From the NCBI GenBank assembly GCA_041394945.1, contig JAWKHH010000001.1:1-64000 (forward strand): a stretch of DNA of 64,000 bases, given 5' to 3'. Position numbers and translations under genes: made by a program. Source of the DNA: Bryobacteraceae bacterium (GTDB lineage Bacteria; Acidobacteriota; Terriglobia; Bryobacterales; Bryobacteraceae). The number at the start of each line of letters is the position of its first letter. The first letter of the stretch is position 1. Positions 24,514 to 33,153 of this stretch are shown here, piece by piece. Under the pieces are notes generated by a model. It saw only the letters and a list, made by a program, of their open reading frames with translations, did no database searches and was not told the origin of the DNA.

Positions 24514-24870
24514 TTACTTGAAGCTGAAGCGGAGCGTGGCGCTGGCCACAGTGGGCTTGCCATCCTGTTCAAAAGGCTTGAATTTCCAGACCTTCACGGT
24601 CTTGAGAACGGAGGCCGAGAGGAGGACGTTCCCGGCGACGGGTTTGACGTCGGCGACCGTGCCATCCGGGGCGATCTTCACCTCGACGGTGACCATGCCG
24701 GTGACCTTCATCTTGCGGGCGAGCGGGTTGTAGGCCGGTTCCGGTTTCTCGACGGCGGCGGCGAGGGCCTGCGACGTGGAGACATGGAGTTCGGCGCGCG
24801 CCGGGAGGGAGGCGAGCGCGGCGAGGAGAACCACGGCCGGAAGGGCGCCGATGTTTGCAATGTGTCCCAT
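24514..24870 (-). CDS. TonB C-terminal-domain exported protein
   Basis: 118 residues. Signal peptide (about 1-26, ending LPARA), then a TonB_C domain: YNPLARKMKVTGMVTVEVKI, PDGTVADVKPVAGNVLLSASVLKTVKVWKF, ending ATLRFSFK. It lacks the N-terminal membrane anchor and Pro-rich linker of a true energy transducer, so it is more likely a periplasmic TonB-like domain protein. It starts 18 bp after cheB on the same strand; whether it belongs to the chemotaxis operon by function is not clear. Confidence 0.75.
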   Translation of the reverse strand: MGHIANIGALPAVVLLAALASLPARAELHVSTSQALAAAVEKPEPAYNPLARKMKVTGMVTVEVKIAPDGTVADVKPVAGNVLLSASVLKTVKVWKFKPFEQDGKPTVASATLRFSFK

Positions 24871-24888
24871 AATTCGGGGTCCAGTGTC

Positions 24889-26007
24889 TTATCGACGCGA
24901 AGCGCCGTGGCTTGAGCCGTTGACGCCAGCCAGGATGCGGCCGGCGATGCGGCCGAGGGGAACGACTTCGTCGGCGGCGCCGAGGGCGATGGCGGCGCCG
25001 GGCATTCCGAACACGGTCGAGGTGTGTTGGTCCTGGGCGATGGTGTGGCAGCCGGCGCGATGGAGGGCAAGCATCCCCCGGGCGCCGTCCTCGCCCATGC
25101 CGGTAAGGAGGATGCCGAGGGCGCCGGGCGCGGCCTGGCGGGCGCAGGAGAGGAACAGCTGGTCGACCGACGGGCGGTGGCGGTTGACGGGTTCGCCGGA
25201 GTGCAGGCGGACGCAGAGTCCGCTGCGGACGGGAGCGACCTCCATGTGCACGCCGCCGGGTGCGATGAGACACTGTCCGGGCAGGACCGGGTCTCCGTCG
25301 ACGGCTTCGCGGACATGGAGGGGGCAGATCTCATCGAGCCGGGCGGCGAAGGCGCGGGTGAACCCGGCCGGCATGTGCTGCACGGCAAGCACGGGCGGGC
25401 AGTCGGCCGGAAGCTGAGTGAGGATGGCCCGGAGCGCCTCGGTGCCGCCGGTGGAGGCGCCGGCGGCGACCAGACGGACGGGAGGACGGGGCGCGGAGTC
25501 GCGCGGATCTCGAGGCGGCCTCCGGTGGGCCGGGGTCTCGGCGGGGGGCTCAGCGGGGATGCGGCCGGAGCGCGCGGCGGCCTTCACCTTGGCGACAAGC
25601 TCGCCGGCCAGAGCCTCGGTCCCGTGGCGGACATCGAGGCGGGGCTTGGTGACGAAGTCGGCCGCGCCGAGTTCGAGCGCCCGGATGGTGGCCCAGCAGC
25701 CGGACTCGGTGACCGAGGAGATCATGACGACCGGCGTCGGGCGGGAACGCATCAGTTTGCCGAGCAGGCTGAGCCCGTCGATTCCGGGCATTTCCACATC
25801 AAGGGTGACGACATCGGGCTGGAGCCGGTCGACCGCGTCGAGCGCCCGAAGCGGATCGGAGACGGCGCCGGCAACCGAGACGCCCGGGTCGGAGGAGAGG
25901 ACCTCGGTGAGGACCTGGCGGACGAGCGCCGAGTCGTCGACGATGAGGACGCGGATCTGGCCCGGATTGGTGGGGGCCGCAGGCGGCGGCGGTGGCGCCT
26001 TCAGCAT
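24889..26007 (-). CDS. cheB: Chemotaxis protein-glutamate methylesterase
   Basis: 372 residues. Receiver domain (about 17-135): VLIVDDSALVRQVL, phospho-Asp in VVTLDVEMPGIDG, and the Lys in FVTKP. Pro-rich linker (about 150-178), then the methylesterase domain with the Ser-His-Asp triad: GASTGGTEAL, AVQHMPAGFT and LLTGMGEDGARGM. It demethylates chemoreceptor glutamates when phosphorylated by CheA. cheR is absent from the cluster. It follows the mcp gene by 31 bp. Confidence 0.95.
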   Translation of the reverse strand: MLKAPPPPPAAPTNPGQIRVLIVDDSALVRQVLTEVLSSDPGVSVAGAVSDPLRALDAVDRLQPDVVTLDVEMPGIDGLSLLGKLMRSRPTPVVMISSVTESGCWATIRALELGAADFVTKPRLDVRHGTEALAGELVAKVKAAARSGRIPAEPPAETPAHRRPPRDPRDSAPRPPVRLVAAGASTGGTEALRAILTQLPADCPPVLAVQHMPAGFTRAFAARLDEICPLHVREAVDGDPVLPGQCLIAPGGVHMEVAPVRSGLCVRLHSGEPVNRHRPSVDQLFLSCARQAAPGALGILLTGMGEDGARGMLALHRAGCHTIAQDQHTSTVFGMPGAAIALGAADEVVPLGRIAGRILAGVNGSSHGASRR

Positions 26008-26038
26008 TTCGCCCTCGGCATCGCAATCGCCCTCAGCA

Positions 26039-27652
26039 TCATCGTGAAAGGTCTCTCGTTGTCGAAAGGTCGCGCGCCATTGAATGGTCGCGCGGCGCGG
26101 GGGCGGGCCGGTCTTCGTCGAGGCGGAAGCGGCCCACCATCTCCTGAAGCCGGCGGGCGCTCGCCGAGAGGCTCTGGGCGGTGGTGGCGAGTTCGGAAGT
26201 CTGCGCCGAGTTGGCCTGCGTAACGTTGTCCATCTGAACGACGGCGCGGCTCACCATCTCGACGCCGACCGCCTGCTCGCGCGAGGCGGCGGCGATGCCG
26301 CCGACGATGTCGGTGACGCGTTTCACCGAGCCGACGATTTCCTCGAGCATCTGGCCGGAGCGGTTGACGAGGTCGCAGCCGCGGCTGACCTTGTCCACCG
26401 AGTCCTGAATGAGGCCCTTGATCTCCTTGGCGGCGGCGGCGCTGCGTTGGGCGAGGTTGCGGACCTCGGCGGCGACGACGGCGAACCCGCGCCCCTGTTC
26501 GCCGGCGCGGGCGGCCTCGACGGCGGCGTTGAGGGCGAGGAGGTTGGTTTGAAACGCGATTTCGTCGATGGCGGTGATGATGTCGGCGATGCGGCGCGAG
26601 GCGGTGTCGATTTCGCCCATCGCGGCGACGGCCGAGGCGACGACGGCGCCGCCGGCATTGGCCTGGTCGCGGGCGCCGCTGGCGAGACGGCTGGCCTGTT
26701 CGGCGTTGTCGGCGTTCTGCTTGACGGTGGCGGTGATTTCCTCGAGACTGGAAGCGGTCTGCTCGAGGCTGGTGGCCTGTTCGTGGGCGCCGCTGGCCAG
26801 TTGGTCGCTCGCCGAAGCGAGTTGGTAGGCGGCCTGGTTAAGGTCGGTGGCCGACTGGCCGACCTCGCCGAGGGCGCGCCGCATTCCGGCCACGGCCCGG
26901 TCGAGGGCATGGGAGAGCTGGCCCATTTCGTCGCGCGAGTGGACGCCGAGACGCCGTGTGAAGTCACCCTCGGCGACGGCTTCGAGCACGGTGACGGCGC
27001 GCTTGAGCGGCCGCGAAATCGAGCCGGCGATCAGATAGCCGAACAGGATGGCGAGCATCATCGACGCTCCCTGGACGGCGATGAGGGCCGCGCGGGCGTC
27101 GCGCGCCACCCGTTCGACGCGTTCGGCGGTGGATTGCATCACGGCCAGCTTGCGCTGTTCGAGGGCGTGAGCACGTTCGCCGAACTGGGCGGCGTGGGCG
27201 TGCATCGACTGGACGAGTTCGGCCTGACCGGCGGTCTTGCCGGCGGCGGCGAGGCCGAGCAAGCGGTCTTCGTCTTCGGAGAGCCCGGCGAAGATCTTCT
27301 GGACTTCCTCGGCGCCCTCGCTGTCGCCGGCGACCGTGTTCCGGAAGCCGGTAAACTCGCTATCGAACAACTCGCGGGCCTTGACCGCCGCCTCGGCGTG
27401 GCGGGCCATCGCCGCCAGGTCGCGGGTCTGGAGGCCGGAGCGCACCTCGAACACCGAGGTAAGCAACTGCGTGCGGGCTTCCTTGAGCTTGGCGAGGCCG
27501 AGCGCGTGCTTGTGGTAGAGCTCTTCGAAGTTGGCGTTCATTCGCGCCATGCCCTTGGCCCCCTGCCAGCCGGCCACACCCATCAGCAGCGCCATCAGCC
27601 CGAAGGCGAGCATTAATTTTGTGCGCGTTTGCAGATTCGCGTAGATTCTCAT
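26039..27652 (-). CDS. Methyl-accepting chemotaxis protein
   Basis: 537 residues. Transmembrane segment 1 (about 13-30), 4HB-type periplasmic helical domain (about 31-188) dominated by Ala/Glu/Lys, segment 2 (about 189-212), HAMP (about 213-266) and a cytoplasmic coiled-coil signalling domain with the hairpin tip EIAFQTNLLALNAAVEAARA. There is no C-terminal NWETF-type pentapeptide; instead the tail holds three RDxS-like units (RDHSMARDLSTTRDLSR). It overlaps cheW by 4 bp at its start. Confidence 0.93.
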   Translation of the reverse strand: MRIYANLQTRTKLMLAFGLMALLMGVAGWQGAKGMARMNANFEELYHKHALGLAKLKEARTQLLTSVFEVRSGLQTRDLAAMARHAEAAVKARELFDSEFTGFRNTVAGDSEGAEEVQKIFAGLSEDEDRLLGLAAAGKTAGQAELVQSMHAHAAQFGERAHALEQRKLAVMQSTAERVERVARDARAALIAVQGASMMLAILFGYLIAGSISRPLKRAVTVLEAVAEGDFTRRLGVHSRDEMGQLSHALDRAVAGMRRALGEVGQSATDLNQAAYQLASASDQLASGAHEQATSLEQTASSLEEITATVKQNADNAEQASRLASGARDQANAGGAVVASAVAAMGEIDTASRRIADIITAIDEIAFQTNLLALNAAVEAARAGEQGRGFAVVAAEVRNLAQRSAAAAKEIKGLIQDSVDKVSRGCDLVNRSGQMLEEIVGSVKRVTDIVGGIAAASREQAVGVEMVSRAVVQMDNVTQANSAQTSELATTAQSLSASARRLQEMVGRFRLDEDRPAPAPRDHSMARDLSTTRDLSR

Positions 27653-28239
27653 CCCATCCCTCTTTCTTCCCCAGGCGCGGCCGCGAGAGCCGCCGCTCCG
27701 CCGGCGTCTGCCCAGACTCCGTCTTTCGCTGCCCCGGATGCCCCCGGGGCGCGGCTCTCGCCGAATGCCTCGAGCCCGCGGCCTCCCGCGGAGTCTTCGC
27801 CGGCCCGGGCGCCGTTGCAGGCGCCCACCAGCGCCGGCAGGTCGAGCAGGAGAACGAGCCCGCCGGCGGCGGCGACCACGCCCGAAACGAACCGTTCGCC
27901 ACCCCCGTCGAGCGCGGGCGGAGCGGTCACTTTCCCGTCGCCGAGGTCGCTCACCTCGGCCACCGTGTCGACGACGAAACCCACGATGCGCCCGGCCACG
28001 GCCGCCACCACGATGACCGTGAAGGAGCCGAAGTCGGTTTCCGGCGCGCCGAAGCGCCGGCGAAGGTCAATCACCGGCACCACCGTTCCGCGCAGGTTCA
28101 TCACGCCGCGCACGTAGGGCGGAGCGTTCGGAACCGGAGTCACGGGCGAGCCGCCGCGGATTTCGTGAACGTCCAGGATGTCGACGCCATAGGTCTGGTC
28201 GCCGACGGTGAAGGTCAGGTATTGGGCGGCGGCTGTCAT
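27649..28239 (-). CDS. cheW: Chemotaxis adaptor protein CheW with long C-terminal tail
   Basis: 196 residues from ATG 28239, which overlaps the cheA stop (ATGA); the frame is open further upstream but only as a cheA shadow. CheW fold occupies about 1-140: YLTFTVGDQTYGVDILDVHEI, PYVRGVMNLRGTVVPVIDLRRRFG, IVGFVVDTVAEV, and a final VLLLDLPALV. The last 55 residues are Ala/Gly-rich with no recognisable domain, longer than the usual 150-170 residues of CheW. Bridges CheA to the receptor. Confidence 0.93.
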   Translation of the reverse strand: MTAAAQYLTFTVGDQTYGVDILDVHEIRGGSPVTPVPNAPPYVRGVMNLRGTVVPVIDLRRRFGAPETDFGSFTVIVVAAVAGRIVGFVVDTVAEVSDLGDGKVTAPPALDGGGERFVSGVVAAAGGLVLLLDLPALVGACNGARAGEDSAGGRGLEAFGESRAPGASGAAKDGVWADAGGAAALAAAPGEERGMG

Positions 28240-30308
28240 CGCGCGGCCTCCTCGGCGGTGAGACTGAATGGCGCGCTCGCGGCGGTCCCGGGCGCCAGAC
28301 GCAGCAGACCCGCCGCGTCGATGATCATGGCGACGCGGCTCCCGCCGGTGGCCGAATTGGCGAGGATGGCCGCGCCGAGCACGCCGTCGACCCGGCCGTA
28401 GTTCTCTTCCATGCTTTTCACCACCACCTGCTGCTGCCCGCACAGACCATCGACGAGCAGCGCCGCGCGGCAGCCGTCGGCCTCGACCACGACGGCGATT
28501 CTCTCGCCCGGGGCGGCGTCCGGGTCCGGCCGGGAAGCGGACTGGCGGCGTCCGGCCACGCCAAGAAGCGCCGCCGGACTCAGCGCGGGCAGCGCTTCGC
28601 CGCGCAACCGGAACAGCCGGCCGCAACCGGGTGCGTCGACGAGCGAACCGGGCGTCACCTGCACGGACTCGGCCACGGCCGTCAACGGGAGCACATACAT
28701 CTCCCCGGCCAGCCGGACGAGCAGTCCATCGACGATGGCGAGCGTCAAGGGGACGGTGATCGTGAAGGCGGCTCCTTGGCCCGGGCGGCTCTGAATGCGA
28801 ATCCGTCCGCCGAGGGCGGCGACGTTGCGCCGCACGACATCGAGACCGACGCCGCGGCCAGAGAGATCGGTGACGCGATCGGCGGTGGAGAAGCCGGCTT
28901 CGAACACCAGCCCGAGAACCCGTTCGTCGCTCAACGCGGCGCCGGGGGCGATCAGGCCCTGTTCGACGGCGCGGCGGCGAATCCTTGCGGCGTCGAGGCC
29001 GCGGCCGTCGTCGCTTACCTCGATCTCGACGCTGCCGGCGCGGTGGCGGGCCTCCAGGCGCAGCACGCCCTCGGGCTTCTTGCCGGCGGCGGCGCGGATT
29101 CCGGCCGGCTCGATGCCGTGATCGATGGCGTTGCGGACCAGATGCGTCAACGGGTCGGCGATTCTCTCGATCAGGCCGCGGTCAAGCTCGGTGTCGTCGC
29201 CGGCGATCTCCAACCGGACCTGCTTTCCGGTGGCGGCGGCGACATCGCGCACCAGCCGCGGGAAGCGTCCGAAAACGGCCGAGGCGGGCAGCATGCGAAT
29301 ACTCATCACGCGCTCCTGAATCTCGCGCGTGTGCCGACCGAGGACGGTCAGGGTCTCGCGAAGCTCCTCGACGCGCTCGGGCGTCAGGCGCTCGGCGACC
29401 GAAGCGGCCATGGCCTGCGCGGTCACCAGCTCGCCGGCCAGGTTGATGAGTTTGTCGACCTTGGCGGTATCGACACGGATGGAGGTCTGGCGGCGGGGAG
29501 GGAGACCGGCCGCGCCGCCAACCGGAGAGGAGGCGGGAGGCGGTGGGAGGCCGGGCGCCGAAGCAGGGGCCGACGCGAGGCCGTGGGCGGCCGGAACGGC
29601 GATTTCGATCTCCGCCGCGCCCTCGGCCAGCGCGAAGGCTTCGCCGATGGCGGCGGCGGTCTCCTCGCCGGCGGGCGCCTCGAGGACGATGTCCCAGGAA
29701 AGATAACAGCGCTCCGGGTCCAGATCGCCGAGCGCGGGCAGCGCATCGAGGCAGGGCGTCACGGCGGCGATACTCCCGGCCCGCTCAAGGCCGCCCAGGA
29801 TGAGCACCGGGTCGAGCCCGGCCAGGAAGAAGTCCGGCGCCGGGCGGAAGCGGATGTTCCACGGGAGGGAGTCCGCGGGCGGCTTCGCCGCGCCCTCGGA
29901 GAGCGCGAGCAGACGCGCGGCGAGTTCGGCCGAGGCGGGCGCGACCGGTGCGGCTGCGCCAGGCTGGGACCGGCGCTCGAGGTCGAGGAGTTGTCCGAGC
30001 GCGGCCGAGGCCTCGACGAGCGCCCCGGTGATCTCACGGTCCGGCGCCACCGCGCCCGAACGCAGCCGGTCGAGCAGGGTTTCGAGCGAATGCGTGAAGC
30101 CGGCGATCGAATCGAAGCCGAGCATCCCGGCGTTGCCCTTGATCGAATGGGCGGCGCGGAAGATGGCGTTGAGGAGTTCCGGCCCGGCCAGGCGCTCGCC
30201 GGCGGCGGCGAGGCGTTCGAGGTCGAGCACTCCGCGGTCGAGTTCCGCCGCCAGATCGGCTGCCTCGGCGAAGAACGTCTCCCGGAACCGGCTGAGATCG
30301 AGTTCCAT
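28236..30308 (-). CDS. cheA: Chemotaxis histidine kinase CheA
   Basis: 690 residues with all standard domains. Hpt (about 1-110) with phospho-His54 in RAAHSIKGNAG; a CheY-binding-like P2 segment (about 145-245, WNIRFRPAPDFFLAG and CYLSWDIVLE); dimerisation helices (about 270-340, SIRVDTAKVDKLINLAGEL); HATPase (HLVRNAIDHGIE, VSDDGRGLD, GFSTADRVTDLSGRGVGLDVV); and a CheW-like regulatory domain (about 530-680). Its 5' end is 19 bp after the cheY stop. The kinase phosphorylates CheY and CheB. Confidence 0.95.
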   Translation of the reverse strand: MELDLSRFRETFFAEAADLAAELDRGVLDLERLAAAGERLAGPELLNAIFRAAHSIKGNAGMLGFDSIAGFTHSLETLLDRLRSGAVAPDREITGALVEASAALGQLLDLERRSQPGAAAPVAPASAELAARLLALSEGAAKPPADSLPWNIRFRPAPDFFLAGLDPVLILGGLERAGSIAAVTPCLDALPALGDLDPERCYLSWDIVLEAPAGEETAAAIGEAFALAEGAAEIEIAVPAAHGLASAPASAPGLPPPPASSPVGGAAGLPPRRQTSIRVDTAKVDKLINLAGELVTAQAMAASVAERLTPERVEELRETLTVLGRHTREIQERVMSIRMLPASAVFGRFPRLVRDVAAATGKQVRLEIAGDDTELDRGLIERIADPLTHLVRNAIDHGIEPAGIRAAAGKKPEGVLRLEARHRAGSVEIEVSDDGRGLDAARIRRRAVEQGLIAPGAALSDERVLGLVFEAGFSTADRVTDLSGRGVGLDVVRRNVAALGGRIRIQSRPGQGAAFTITVPLTLAIVDGLLVRLAGEMYVLPLTAVAESVQVTPGSLVDAPGCGRLFRLRGEALPALSPAALLGVAGRRQSASRPDPDAAPGERIAVVVEADGCRAALLVDGLCGQQQVVVKSMEENYGRVDGVLGAAILANSATGGSRVAMIIDAAGLLRLAPGTAASAPFSLTAEEAAR

Positions 30309-30327
30309 CGGAATGCGCCGGCCGGCC

Positions 30328-30711
30328 CTAGGGAAGCACCTTCGAAACGACGTCGAGCAGGCGCTCGGGCTTGAACGGCTTCACCAGCCATCCGGTGGCT
30401 CCGGCGGCGCGGCCTTCCTGGACCTTGGACTTGGTGCTGTCGGTGGTGAGCATCAGAATGGGGACGAAGCGGTAGGCGGGCCGCGAGCGGGCGGCGCGGA
30501 CGAAGGTGAGTCCGTCCATTTCCGGCATGTTGACGTCGGCGACGATCAGGTCGACCGGGTTCTCGTCGAGCGCCTGCAGGCCCTCGACGCCGTTACCCCC
30601 CTCGACGACATCGAAACCCGACGCCGAGAGCGTGAACGAGACCATGCGCCGCATGGCGATGGAGTCGTCGATGACGAGCGCGCGGCGTCCGCAATTGGCG
30701 GCGGCATTCAT
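30328..30711 (-). CDS. CheY-like response regulator
   Basis: 127 residues from ATG 30711, which overlaps the stop of the STAS gene (ATGA). Complete receiver: LVIDDSIAMRRMV, phospho-Asp59 in LIVADVNMPEMDG, MLTTDS, and WLVKPFKPE. It is a single-domain regulator with no output domain. In gliding, twitching or flagellated bacteria it would act on a motor; no motor genes are in the window. Confidence 0.9.
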   Translation of the reverse strand: MNAAANCGRRALVIDDSIAMRRMVSFTLSASGFDVVEGGNGVEGLQALDENPVDLIVADVNMPEMDGLTFVRAARSRPAYRFVPILMLTTDSTKSKVQEGRAAGATGWLVKPFKPERLLDVVSKVLP

Positions 30712-31025
30712 CGCAGCGCTCCAGCGGCGAGGAGGAAGCCGAATCCGGAGCGGACCATCGACGCCTCGGCTTCGGCCGATGCGGAAGAGATGGTCAGCGA
30801 GGAGCCGCGGCGGAGGGCGTCGAGGCGGGCGGCGGCGAGCAGTTGAAGGATGCTCGCGTCGATGCGGCCGGCTCCGGAAAGGTCGATGGCGAGGGAGTCC
30901 GGCGCGACCGGGCCGGCGGCGGCGTCGAGCAGCCGCGAACGGATCCCGGCGGCGCGGGCGACGGTGAGCGGGCCGCCGAGGGCAAGGGCGCCGGGGGGAG
31001 AGGGGGTGGGGAGATCGTGTGTCAT
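30708..31025 (-). CDS. STAS-domain protein of the chemotaxis operon
   Basis: 105 residues from ATG 31025. It contains a sulphate-transporter/anti-sigma-antagonist (STAS) domain: LALGGPLTVARAAGI, SLAIDLSGAGRIDASILQLLAAARLDALRRG, and GSSLTIS. In many chemotaxis clusters of delta-proteobacteria and Acidobacteria a STAS protein sits before CheY and CheA. The Ser in DAS is the candidate phosphoacceptor. First gene of the cluster; TATGCT lies 5 bp upstream of the ATG. Confidence 0.8.
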   Translation of the reverse strand: MTHDLPTPSPPGALALGGPLTVARAAGIRSRLLDAAAGPVAPDSLAIDLSGAGRIDASILQLLAAARLDALRRGSSLTISSASAEAEASMVRSGFGFLLAAGALR

Positions 31026-31030
31026 CAGAG

Positions 31031-31036
31031 AGCATA
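31031..31036 (-). promoter_or_regulatory. TATGCT -10 element 5 bp upstream of the chemotaxis operon
   Basis: TATGCT on the minus strand ends 5 bp before the ATG at 31025. There is no Shine-Dalgarno in front of this ATG, so a leaderless message is a possible explanation. No clear -35 element. Confidence 0.3.
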
Positions 31037-31100
31037 TCGGTTGAGGCGGCGGAGGACATTTTGAGAAATTTCGCGCCCGCCCGAACCGATAAGAAAAACG

Positions 31101-31850
31101 ATGGGATCCTGGGCCGCAGAAACCGGACCGTACGCCGAATGGGTGGAGTTGCTTCGCCTGAAGGCGGTGGACATATCGGCGATCCCGATCGACATCGGGG
31201 AGCCGATGCTCGAGTTGAGTTCGTTGCTCGACGTCCTGCAGGACTCGGCGATAGGGGCGCAGTTGCGGCCGCACACGCTGGCCGGGCTGGTGCACCACCT
31301 GGTGGCGGCGGTGCAGGTGGAGGACGTGCTGACGCAGCGGCTGCAGCACGCGGTTTCGGTATGCGCGCTCGGACTGGCGTCGCTCGACCGGGCGGCCGAG
31401 CAGATGGTAGGGGCGAGTCTGATCGGGCTGGCGGCGGCGCTGTTGCGGGCGGCGCACGAGGAGCTGGCGAGCGAACTGCTGCCGATCGAGAAGCTGGCCT
31501 CCGATGTCGACGATCTGCTGCGGCAGCGGAGCCCATCGCGGATCGCGGCATGGACCATGAACGAACCGCTGCGGATGATCCGGCTGCAGGGCGACCGTGT
31601 GGTGGCGGCGGCGCAGATGCTCGAGCAGGTCCGGACGATGGTGGAGGGCGCGAGCAAAGAGAAGCTTCGCGCGGACCAACTGGCGAAGCTCGACGCGGCG
31701 CTGCCGGTTTATACCATGTCGTCAGAGCGGCTGATTCACAGTACGTTCCTGTCGATTGCGAGGGCGCAGGCGGGGGTGAGCCCCACGGCAGCGAGTGGAC
31801 CGCAGAACGCCACCGAGGAGTTGCAGGCGGGCCAGGTGGTGCTGTTCTAG
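31101..31850 (+). CDS. Helical protein with CheZ-like DxxxQ motif, putative CheY phosphatase
   Basis: 249 residues, divergent from the chemotaxis operon with 75 bp between the starts. All-helical, rich in Leu/Ala, no signal or membrane segment. At 74-80 it has EDVLTQR, giving Asp75 and Gln79 in a DxxxQ spacing identical to the catalytic Asp143/Gln147 pair of E. coli CheZ; the following LQHAV fits the long helix. CheZ-type phosphatases use Asp to contact the CheY magnesium and Gln to direct the attacking water. It could equally be a scaffold or a helical protein with a chance match, as overall CheZ similarity is not evident. Confidence 0.45.
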   Translation: MGSWAAETGPYAEWVELLRLKAVDISAIPIDIGEPMLELSSLLDVLQDSAIGAQLRPHTLAGLVHHLVAAVQVEDVLTQRLQHAVSVCALGLASLDRAAEQMVGASLIGLAAALLRAAHEELASELLPIEKLASDVDDLLRQRSPSRIAAWTMNEPLRMIRLQGDRVVAAAQMLEQVRTMVEGASKEKLRADQLAKLDAALPVYTMSSERLIHSTFLSIARAQAGVSPTAASGPQNATEELQAGQVVLF

Positions 31851-31857
31851 ACCGGAC

Positions 31858-33153
31858 TCAGACGAGACCGGTGAGCTTTCGCCCGGCGGTTGGAACGGCG
31901 GCCAACGGGACGCCGAGGGCTTCGGTTGCGAGCGTCCAATAGAGGTCGCCGATGGAGCCGGTCGAGCGGGTGTGGAGGCCGCCGCGGAGGCCGCCGGCGC
32001 GCCCGGCGAGGAGAACGGCGTGGTTGTTGTTCTTGTGCGTGTTCGCTTCGGCGTGCTCGTGGACAAAGACCAGGGCGGTGTTATCGAGGAGGCTGCCGGC
32101 GCCTTCCGGCGTCGACTTCAGCTTGCCGATCAGGTAGGCGAACTCCTCGACGTGCCAGCGGCATATATCGCGGAGAATGCGCATGCCGCGCGGGGTCTCC
32201 ACCTGCCCGTGCGTGTACTCATGGTGCCGCTGCGAGGTGTGGCCGAGCCAGGGGAAGCGCGCCAAGCCCTGGCACTTGGTGAGCATGTAGGAGGCGACGC
32301 GGGTCTGCCCGGAGGCGAAGGCGTGGACGAGGAGATCGCTCTGGAGTTTGGCGATGCGGGGCCAATCCCGCATGTCGCCGCCTTCGGGGGGCTGCTCGAC
32401 CACGGTGCGGTATTCGGGCGGGAGGCTGGCGATGGACTTCTCGAGTTCGCGAATCGATCCGAGGTATTCGTCGAGGCGGGCGCGGTCGGCCTGGCCGAGG
32501 CGGGCGGAGGCGGCGCGGGCTTCTTCGCCGAGCGTATCGAGAATGCTTTTCTTGCGGTCGATCCAGGCGGCGTCGCGGACGCCAAACAGGCGGTCGAACA
32601 GGCGGTGCGGGAGCATCTCCGGGGGGAGCGGACGGTCGCGGTCAGCCCAGCTCATGTTGCGCTGAATGGCCTCGCCGAAGGACTCCTGGGAGACACCGAT
32701 TTGGAGAGACCGGAAGCGGTCGCCGCCGCCAGCCTCGCGGGCGACCATTTGATCGAACGAAGGGCCGCCGGCGCCGCGTCCGGTATAGGGCATGCCGCTG
32801 ACGAGGGCGCTCATCGAGGGATAGTGGCTGTTGCCGGGTTGGGGGACACGGGCGGCGGGCGAGTCGAGTCCGGAGACGATATGGATGTCATCGCGGAAGG
32901 GGGCGAGCGGGGCCAGGCACGGCGGCAGCGCGAATCCGGAGCCGGTTTCGCGGGGGATCCAGTATTTCTCCGGGATGCCGTTGCCGTTGAACCAGAACAC
33001 GAGGCGGCGAGGCGGCGCCGATCCAGTGGCGGCGTAGGCCGTTCCCGACGGGTTGAACATCGCCTCGAGTGGCGGCAATGCGATGGCGGCGCCGGCGGCG
33101 CGCAGCATGGAGCGGCGGGAAAGGGCTGTTTTTTGAGGATTTCGCACGATCAT
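31858..33153 (-). CDS. DUF1552 exported protein with twin-arginine signal
   Basis: 431 residues. The N terminus SRRSMLRAAGAAIALPP is a Tat-type signal. DUF1552 hallmarks follow: RRLVFWFNGNGIPEKYW, HIVSGLDSPA, GPSFDQMVA, SLQIGVSQES. The family occurs mainly in Planctomycetes, Verrucomicrobia and Acidobacteria, always next to DUF1592; no activity is established. The ATG overlaps the end of the DUF1592 gene by 4 bp. Confidence 0.88.
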   Translation of the reverse strand: MIVRNPQKTALSRRSMLRAAGAAIALPPLEAMFNPSGTAYAATGSAPPRRLVFWFNGNGIPEKYWIPRETGSGFALPPCLAPLAPFRDDIHIVSGLDSPAARVPQPGNSHYPSMSALVSGMPYTGRGAGGPSFDQMVAREAGGGDRFRSLQIGVSQESFGEAIQRNMSWADRDRPLPPEMLPHRLFDRLFGVRDAAWIDRKKSILDTLGEEARAASARLGQADRARLDEYLGSIRELEKSIASLPPEYRTVVEQPPEGGDMRDWPRIAKLQSDLLVHAFASGQTRVASYMLTKCQGLARFPWLGHTSQRHHEYTHGQVETPRGMRILRDICRWHVEEFAYLIGKLKSTPEGAGSLLDNTALVFVHEHAEANTHKNNNHAVLLAGRAGGLRGGLHTRSTGSIGDLYWTLATEALGVPLAAVPTAGRKLTGLV

